Positions 16,901 through 21,762 of a stretch of 21,762 bases of DNA are shown here, piece after piece. The position numbers and the translations under genes were made by a program. The DNA comes from an uncultured Planctomycetaceae bacterium (GTDB taxonomy: Bacteria; Planctomycetota; Planctomycetia; Pirellulales; Pirellulaceae), in the NCBI GenBank assembly GCA_903927685.1, contig CAIYOB010001289.1, positions 1 to 21,762 of the forward strand, given 5' to 3'. How positions within the stretch are numbered: position 1 is the first letter of the stretch; each line of letters opens with the position of its first letter. Under the pieces are notes generated by a model that saw only the letters and a list, made by a program, of their open reading frames with translations, did not search any database and was not told the origin of the DNA.

Positions 16901-17722
16901 CTGGTCAAAGACGCCAAGAATGCGTTCTCCGCCGCGCGGAAGACGGTGAAGGAGGTCGTCAAGAGCCAGGCCGAGCGACTGTACGAAGCGGCTTGCGTGC
17001 AGCGGGCCTGGCCCGCGGACGAGTGGCGGCGCTATCTGGCCCAGCATCCGATCGCCGGCGCGCTCTGCCGCCGCGTCGTCTGGGCGGCCCGCTCGCCCGA
17101 CGAGTCCCAGCCCGTCCGGCTGTTCCGGCCGTTGGAAGATGGCACGCTGACCGACGTCCACGATGACGAATTCACGCTGCCTGACACCGATCGGGTGCTG
17201 GTCGCCCATTCAAGCCTGCTGGACGAAGCAACCGAGCAGGCCTGGAAGCAGCACTTGCAGGATTATGAAGTCCCCCAGTTGTTCAAGCAGTTCGGGCGGC
17301 CGACCTATCGGCTGCCCGACGAGAAGAAGAACGAGGCGGAACTGTTCGATTTTCGCGGTCACATGCTGACGACGTTTCGCCTGCGAAGCCGCGCCACCAA
17401 GCTGGGTTGGGTGCGTGGCGAGGCCCAGGACGGCGGCAGCTTTGCGACTTATCACAAGCCGTTTCGATCCGAGCGCGTCGAAGCGGTGGTTGAATTCACG
17501 GGCAGCTACCTGCCCGAACCAGACATTCCGGCGGCGATCCGCGAACTGTACTTTGTTCCGCTCAAACCGAATGATGAATCGGCGTCCGCGTGGAATCCGA
17601 ACAAACTGAAACTCGGCAAGGTCCCGCCGGTGTTACTCAGCGAGTGCTACAACGACGTCCGCGACATGGCGGCGGAGGGGACCGGTTTCGATCCGGATTG
17701 GGAAAAGAAAGGACTGTGGTAG
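13946..17722 (+). CDS. DUF4132 (MolR/YehI-like) protein with HEAT-like repeats
   Basis: This is the first gene of the operon, 1258 residues from ATG 13946. ATG 13898 would add 16 residues (MLQSAGSPTLRLGFNG) that look non-coding, so I prefer 13946, though neither start has a strong ribosome binding site. Helical HEAT-like repeats are visible near residues 255-328 and 609-680 (IAGAEMLGELGDAAAIEPLK). The C-terminal region is the DUF4132 domain, with ERLYEAACVQRAWPADEW near residue 1010, HPIAGALCRRVVW after it, and a later YFVPLKP strand. E. coli YehI/MolR has about the same length and domain. The family has no established enzymatic activity that I know of. HEAT arrays suggest scaffold or substrate binding. 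It ends nine bases before the MoxR ATPase gene, so joint expression and function are likely. No membrane segment or signal peptide is seen. Confidence 0.88.
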   Translation: MDDATGQEPLTETQQKAFRAKVTESLWAYEEIDGKLRDRVRDYLVDGEDASCILELAAAYQNKNRKRFFKQQHGTTRVTDRVDRRKLFGLFEVAKAPPGYYRRLGEIAGQVPEVKQPHLESDAHVATWLSDLIVLRWLLSADPYTSYYGASRRDPAFQLRPYLLDLDENSAVASLIALAVASESTDRTHIARYLCTASDWAAILKDYPAELASSLKAANAASREAALEWLVSQEYDFRPILPVITELAVSPSNRVRPLALNVLRPFPEEAGRLLADQLSAGNAAERTTAAEALVAILGRQAESHLQAALKNEKGPRVRQTIESLLSGLRPAEADDAASPASDVALGLPPIDMPSGELPLPDGFADKLWEHLEAAFDKLDQQYQKQVEAYNAPNRPTWMSKPQQPKRMDRPEFDHAMSCLEGKAGKRPSLSPWVRQAMHSLPVWTTWADLTKLHLVHVARFMSCFGYVAAHHQQVLHFTREDWVETHRNAQPKPYGLREVDAAFAVLPNVNRGVIARTYLQWNNSWQTCLDWESEAVWPLFAEHPDIFRDAILGVSAQRNDYFLNERRRTAMRVAAMMPHLPFEIENAMWTVALGEGKTDRPAARRALHAAKNRLARALAAIGDGKQGVRIAGAEMLGELGDAAAIEPLKKALTKEKQEIVKGAMLQALEQLGGDVDEFLGRRKQLLDAKKGLERKRPKGMEWVPLESLPEVRWAEDNEPLATEILQWWVIQSIQFKLPVCGAILRRSVAMCRHDDAAKLARHLLAAWIAYDTKRPSQEEVLAEATKQAAQQWNNKAATWLRDHYKTEENYRDQLASQMQNTFLQSAIGEKGLLAIVSAAGDAQCVKLMERYIRTYHGQRLAQSKALLETLGWIEDATAVQLLLSLANRFRTKGIRSRAAEMVQELADRQGWTMDQLADRTIPDAGFERPTDAEGHPIGERAELVLDYGSRKFAVILGDDLQPVITRDDGKLVQALPAAAKDDDPELVKDAKNAFSAARKTVKEVVKSQAERLYEAACVQRAWPADEWRRYLAQHPIAGALCRRVVWAARSPDESQPVRLFRPLEDGTLTDVHDDEFTLPDTDRVLVAHSSLLDEATEQAWKQHLQDYEVPQLFKQFGRPTYRLPDEKKNEAELFDFRGHMLTTFRLRSRATKLGWVRGEAQDGGSFATYHKPFRSERVEAVVEFTGSYLPEPDIPAAIRELYFVPLKPNDESASAWNPNKLKLGKVPPVLLSECYNDVRDMAAEGTGFDPDWEKKGLW

Positions 17723-17731
17723 CAGCGGACG

Positions 17732-18910
17732 ATGGCCAAGAACAGGATGACCACCGACAAATCCCTCGCTGCGCCGGGCAGTGGTTCCGGAACGGCCGGG
17801 GCCGGCGACGTGCTGCGTCAGCCGCCGGAAGTGATGTTCGCGGGCGAACTGGCGGCGCTCGCTGCGGCCGACCGGTTCGCGCGGCCTCCGGGATGGCGGC
17901 TCAGCCCGCGCGCGGTTCGCACGTTCCTGCTCGGCAGCGAGGCAGCTCCCCTGGGAGACGAGACTCCGGAAATCGCCCGCAAATTCTACGGCGATGACCC
18001 GCTGGTCGACCGGGCGATCGTGACTCTGGTCGGCAATCGCGGTCTGATGTTGATCGGCGAGCCGGGTACGGCCAAATCGATGTTGTCCGAATTGTTGGCC
18101 GCGGCGATCAGCGGCGGTAGCGAGTTGACGATTCAAGGGACAGCCGGGACGACGGAAGACCAAATTAAGTATTCCTGGAATTACGCCTTGCTGTTGTCCG
18201 AAGGGCCGAACCGGCGGGCGTTGGTGCCCGCACCGCTGTATCGCGGGCTGAGCGAAGGACGCTTGGTCCGCTTTGAAGAGATCACGCGGTGCCCGGCGGA
18301 GATTCAGGACACGTTGATCAGTGTGCTGAGCGACAAGGTGCTGCACGTGCCGGAGTTCGAGGGTCCCGACGCGGTGCTGTACGCCCGACCCGGTTTCAAC
18401 GTGATCGCCACGGCCAATACGCGCGACCGCGGCGTGCACGAGATGTCGGCGGCTCTCCGGCGCCGCTTCAATTTCGAAACGGTTTCGCCGATCGCCGACC
18501 CGGAGTTCGAGTTGGAGTTGGTCTTGAAGCAGGCGGCGGTCTTGCTGGAACATTGCCGGGCCGAGGCGCGTCTGGACCGGGATGCGGTTCGCGTGCTGGT
18601 CGACACCTTTCACGAGCTGCGCAGCGGCCGCACCAAGGAAGGCGGCGTGCTCGAGAAGCCGTCGTCGGTGTTGAGCACGGCCGAGGCGGTTTCGGTCGTG
18701 ATGTCGGCCGGCATCGACGCGGCTCACTTCGGTGACGGTGCGGTGACCGGCGAACATCTGGCGCGGCAGTTGACCGGCACGGTGCTGAAGGATGACGAAG
18801 GCGACGTGAAGAAACTGCGCCAGTACTTCGACGTCGTGGTCAAGGCCCGCGCCTCGAAAGATCCGCACTGGAAGGCTTTCTATTCGGCGCGCAGCCAGTG
18901 GAAGGGATAA
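17732..18910 (+). CDS. MoxR-family AAA+ ATPase, YehL-like
   Basis: This 392-residue ATPase probably powers remodelling of a protein partner. Walker A is GEPGTAKS (residues 109-116). The Walker B region reads VRFEEITR with E182-E183, where most MoxR proteins have D-E-I-N-R. Sensor 1 is in ATANTRDR (N229), and an arginine cluster R243-R245 (ALRRRFNFE) provides the likely arginine finger. The variant Walker B keeps both acidic residues, so ATP hydrolysis is probably retained; I recall a similar E-E in YehL relatives. The N-terminal 70 residues are variable and rich in Ala and Gly. A second ATG at 17747 is possible, and neither start has a strong ribosome binding site. The gene follows DUF4132 by nine bases, and its stop overlaps the next start (TAATG). 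MoxR ATPases such as RavA work with VWA partners, and one lies two genes downstream. Confidence 0.92.
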   Translation: MAKNRMTTDKSLAAPGSGSGTAGAGDVLRQPPEVMFAGELAALAAADRFARPPGWRLSPRAVRTFLLGSEAAPLGDETPEIARKFYGDDPLVDRAIVTLVGNRGLMLIGEPGTAKSMLSELLAAAISGGSELTIQGTAGTTEDQIKYSWNYALLLSEGPNRRALVPAPLYRGLSEGRLVRFEEITRCPAEIQDTLISVLSDKVLHVPEFEGPDAVLYARPGFNVIATANTRDRGVHEMSAALRRRFNFETVSPIADPEFELELVLKQAAVLLEHCRAEARLDRDAVRVLVDTFHELRSGRTKEGGVLEKPSSVLSTAEAVSVVMSAGIDAAHFGDGAVTGEHLARQLTGTVLKDDEGDVKKLRQYFDVVVKARASKDPHWKAFYSARSQWKG

Positions 18911-21441
18911 TGGCCTCCACGACGTCAGCAGCCAACTCGGCGCGGCGCGAGACCTTGCCGAACCGCGAGGAGCTGCTGGCTCGCGCCGGCAAGTGGGCAC
19001 ACACGCTGCTCGGTGGGCCGATCACCTATTACCCCGTCCGCCATCACTCGCCGGCGTGCGCGATGCATCTGGCCCGCTGGATCGACAAGATCCGTCCCGA
19101 CGCGATCATCCTGGAGGGGCCGCAATCGCTGAACAAGTGGATCCCGTCGCTGCTCAGCAACGAATGCATCGGGCCGGTGGCGATCTTGACAACCTACCGC
19201 GAGACGGATTCGCCTGCGGCGCGGCGGCACAGTGCTTTCTATCCGTTGTGCGACTATTCGCCGGAATGGGTCGCGATCCGCCATGGCAGCGCGAGCGGGG
19301 CGAGGATTCGATTCGCGGACTTGGAATTTGCGGACGCGGTTCGGGTCCGGCAAGCAGGGCTGGATGAGGACGAATCTCCGCAGACGATGCTCGGCGTCCT
19401 GCTGGCCGACGAATCCCAGCTGCGCTACAGCCAGTTCATCGCCCGCCTGGTTCGCCGCCTGGGGTGCCGCGACTTCAACGAGCTGTGGGATCATCTCTTC
19501 GAGGCGTGTGCCGATCGGATGACGACGGAGGCCTTCGTCGGCGCGCTGGCCACGTACTGTGACTTGGCCCGCGCCAGCCACGATCCGGGTTGTTTGCAGG
19601 CGGATGCGACGTTAGCGCGCGAGGCGGTCATGGTCGACGTCATCCGCTCCGAATACGAACGTCTGAAGCGGCCGCAACGCAGCGGTTCTCTCTTGGTGGT
19701 CACGGGAGGTTTTCACACGGTGGCCTTGCCCGACGCGGTGGCGGGAAGGGGAAATCCTCACCAGGCCCAACTGGATGCTCTCGATCCGGCGCTGACCGGC
19801 AGCTGGTTGATCCGCTACAGCTACGACCAACTCGACGCGCTGGCGGGGTATCGTTCGGGCATGCCCAGCCCCGGCTTCTACGATGCGCTCTGGCAAGCCG
19901 AGCCAAGTCCCGCCGGCCGGCGTCACGCAGTGGCGCGGCTGATTTCCACGATTGCCCGCGAAACGCGGGGCAAGCCGATTCCGCACGAGGCCTCGGTGAC
20001 CGATTCGATCGCAGCCGTCCAGATGCTGGACCGCCTGGTGGACCTCCGCGGCCACGACACGCCCACGCGCAGCGACCTGCTGGATGCGATTACCAGTTGT
20101 ATGCGGAAAGACAGCTGGGCGGGCAGTGACTTGCTGGCTTCGATCGTGAACCGGATCTTGGCCGGCGATCGCATCGGCACCGTTCCGCCCGCCGCCGGCC
20201 GGCCGCCGATCGTCGCTGATTTTCAGAGCCAGGCAGCGGCCTACCGCTTGCCCGTCGATACGATCGAGCCGCGCGGCGTGACGCTCGAACTGTATCGCAA
20301 ACCGCTCCATCGGCCCGTCAGTTTTCTGCTGCACCAGCTCCAGTTGCTCGATGTGCCCTATGCGTCGTTTGTCGACGGCCCCGATTTCATCCACGGCCAT
20401 CGGCTGGGCAAACTGCGCGAGGAATGGACGGCCGCCTGGACTCCCGGTACGGAAGCCCGGTTGGCCGAATTGGCATCGCTGGGCGACTCGCTGGCCGCCG
20501 CCGCGGCCCAGCGCGTGATGCAACTGGTCGAGCAGTTCGAGGAAACAGGGGCCGTGCGCAGCGCCGCTGCCGCCGTCGACCTGCTGATTCGTACCTGTCG
20601 CTGCGGGCTCCATGCCTATGCCGGCCGGTTCGTGCGGGTCGTCCAGGCGCACATCGCGGAAGATGCCTCGTTCGCTTCGGTCGCCAGCGGACTCAGCCGG
20701 CTGGCCCTGCTGCGTTCGGCGCGCGAGCCGCTGGAGGCCGCGCGCCTGGACGGGATGGGGGAGGTCATTGCGCAATGCTACCAGCGTGCGAGTCAGCTGG
20801 TCGACTCGCTGGCCGCGGTTCCCGACGATCAACTGGACGGCTCTCTGGATGGGCTGCTTGCGATCCGCGAACTGCTTGCCAGCCAGTCGATCGCGGCGGA
20901 TGACGATGAGGACGTCGCCGGAACGGAGCCGCTTTCGCTCGACCCCGATTTGTTCTTGGATGCGCTGCAGCGGCTGATCCGCGACACCGGAACGCCGCCG
21001 CGAAGTGAGATCGCAGGGGCCGCTGCCGGTTTGTTGCACGGCAGCGGCCGCATCGACGAAAGCCGTGTCTGCGACGTGGTCGGGAGGTATTTGGACGCGG
21101 CCGTGGAGGATGTCGGCGGTGCCTGCGGCGTCGTGCGTGGACTGATGATGACGGCGCGCGAGGCTTTCTGGCGCATGGACAACCTGTTGCTGGGCATCGA
21201 CGCGCTGTTTCAGCAGTGGGAAGAGAACCGGTTCAACAACGCCCTGCCCCACCTGCGGCTGGCCTTCTCGCAACTGTCGCCCAAGGAAATCGACATGGTT
21301 GCCGAACGCGTCGCAAGTCTGCACCACGTCGACGAGATCGGACCACTGGTCCACCCGGACGTGACGGAAGAAGAGCTGCAATGGGCGGTGCGCGCGGCCG
21401 AATTGATGAACCGGTCGCTGGCGGAGGACGGACTGAAATGA
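18910..21441 (+). CDS. DUF5682 protein, YehM-like
   Basis: The protein has 843 residues. ATG 18910 shares its A with the TAA of the ATPase gene and has GGAAGGG just upstream, so I prefer it to GTG 18898. The N-terminal domain contains YYPVRHHSPACA (R44, H45, H46), then PDAIILEGP (E69), and later VVTGGFHTVALP (H269). The rest is mainly helical, with EEWTAAWTPGTEARLAELAS near residue 504. This matches the DUF5682 family, including E. coli YehM. The layout of a His motif, an E-G-P after a beta strand, and a later G-G-F-H recalls TraB/ChaN/EreA-like hydrolase-fold proteins; that link is my inference and no activity is established. Tight overlaps on both sides suggest that it works with the MoxR ATPase and the VWA protein. 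No signal peptide or membrane segment is visible. Confidence 0.88.
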   Translation: MASTTSAANSARRETLPNREELLARAGKWAHTLLGGPITYYPVRHHSPACAMHLARWIDKIRPDAIILEGPQSLNKWIPSLLSNECIGPVAILTTYRETDSPAARRHSAFYPLCDYSPEWVAIRHGSASGARIRFADLEFADAVRVRQAGLDEDESPQTMLGVLLADESQLRYSQFIARLVRRLGCRDFNELWDHLFEACADRMTTEAFVGALATYCDLARASHDPGCLQADATLAREAVMVDVIRSEYERLKRPQRSGSLLVVTGGFHTVALPDAVAGRGNPHQAQLDALDPALTGSWLIRYSYDQLDALAGYRSGMPSPGFYDALWQAEPSPAGRRHAVARLISTIARETRGKPIPHEASVTDSIAAVQMLDRLVDLRGHDTPTRSDLLDAITSCMRKDSWAGSDLLASIVNRILAGDRIGTVPPAAGRPPIVADFQSQAAAYRLPVDTIEPRGVTLELYRKPLHRPVSFLLHQLQLLDVPYASFVDGPDFIHGHRLGKLREEWTAAWTPGTEARLAELASLGDSLAAAAAQRVMQLVEQFEETGAVRSAAAAVDLLIRTCRCGLHAYAGRFVRVVQAHIAEDASFASVASGLSRLALLRSAREPLEAARLDGMGEVIAQCYQRASQLVDSLAAVPDDQLDGSLDGLLAIRELLASQSIAADDDEDVAGTEPLSLDPDLFLDALQRLIRDTGTPPRSEIAGAAAGLLHGSGRIDESRVCDVVGRYLDAAVEDVGGACGVVRGLMMTAREAFWRMDNLLLGIDALFQQWEENRFNNALPHLRLAFSQLSPKEIDMVAERVASLHHVDEIGPLVHPDVTEEELQWAVRAAELMNRSLAEDGLK

Positions 21442-21762
21442 GTGACGACGCGCAAGGCGATACCAGGACCTCGACGGCATTGGCGCGTTGGCGCTTGGTG
21501 CTGGGAAAGTACGCCCAGCGGCAGATGCCGAACGCGCTCGACGCTTCCCAACAGCGCATGGCCGGCGCGTTGGAAAAGCTGTACAGCCGCGAGTACGCGG
21601 GGCGCGGCGTTCGCCAGGGCCGCGAACTCGGCCCCGGGTCGCTGGACCCGAGCCAGTTGAACGTGCCCAAGTGGCTGGGCGAAATCCGCGCTTTGTTCCC
21701 GGAAGAAACGTGCCGGCGGATCACCCAACACGCCCTGGATCGTTACGGCATGACGGAATTGG
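21438..21762 (+). CDS. VWA-domain protein, YehP-like (N-terminal part, runs off the window)
   Basis: The start ATG overlaps the previous stop (ATGA), and 108 residues are visible before the window ends. The visible part has ARWRLVLGKYA, LEKLYSREY, and then LNVPKWLGEIRALFPEE and ALDRYGMTEL. This agrees with what I remember of the start of E. coli YehP: a R-W-R-L-I-L-G motif, a L-x-W-L-Y-x-R motif, T-P-E-W-I-x-x-I-x-x-L-F-P, and L-R-Y-G-I. In YehP the metal-binding von Willebrand A domain with its D-x-S-x-S site lies in the C-terminal half, which is outside this window, so the VWA domain is predicted rather than seen. The usual length is about 380 residues. The position after a MoxR ATPase and DUF5682 supports the assignment. 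Confidence 0.8.
   Translation, partial: MSDDAQGDTRTSTALARWRLVLGKYAQRQMPNALDASQQRMAGALEKLYSREYAGRGVRQGRELGPGSLDPSQLNVPKWLGEIRALFPEETCRRITQHALDRYGMTEL

Overview
The window looks like high-GC planctomycete DNA, probably Pirellulales-like. The main evidence is the 3352-residue protein at 3580-13638. It opens with the planctomycete N-terminal signature (VLAVEVLEDRLALS) and ends with a dockerin-like pair of calcium loops. A squalene-hopene/prenyltransferase-repeat remnant and a small protein with the motif WDLVAERAITP at the left edge also resemble planctomycete families. These assignments come from remembered family patterns; no database search was run.

Layout. 1-1070 is a decayed area. It holds a possible small hypothetical gene (minus strand, 186-524) and the C-terminal scrap of a prenyltransferase/squalene-oxidase repeat protein (minus strand, 770-1069). 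About 1053-3233 is an IS1634-like insertion sequence. It has one complete DDE transposase (1387-3174), a perfect 31-bp palindrome upstream of it, and a 15-bp perfect inverted repeat that I propose as the element's ends. 3175-3579 holds no convincing gene, but contains two small hairpins and a plausible promoter. 3580-13638 encodes the giant secreted protein, with the order Ig - 12 NHL - 5 MBG - Ig - 6 NHL - Ig - 6 NHL - Ig - 12 NHL - MBG - YDG-like - dockerin. The 36 NHL blades fit six six-bladed propellers. 13639-13945 carries a frameshifted gene remnant on the minus strand.

13946-21762 (continuing past the edge) is a tight co-directional operon: a DUF4132/MolR-type protein, a MoxR-family AAA+ ATPase, a DUF5682 protein, and the N-terminus of a von Willebrand A (VWA) protein. 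Spacing is 9 bp, then two stop/start overlaps. Content and order match the Escherichia coli yehI-yehL-yehM-yehP genes as I remember them. MoxR ATPases generally act with VWA partners as chaperone-like remodelling machines, so the four products probably form one functional unit. Its substrate and purpose are not known to me. This operon and the giant propeller protein are the most interesting parts of the window.
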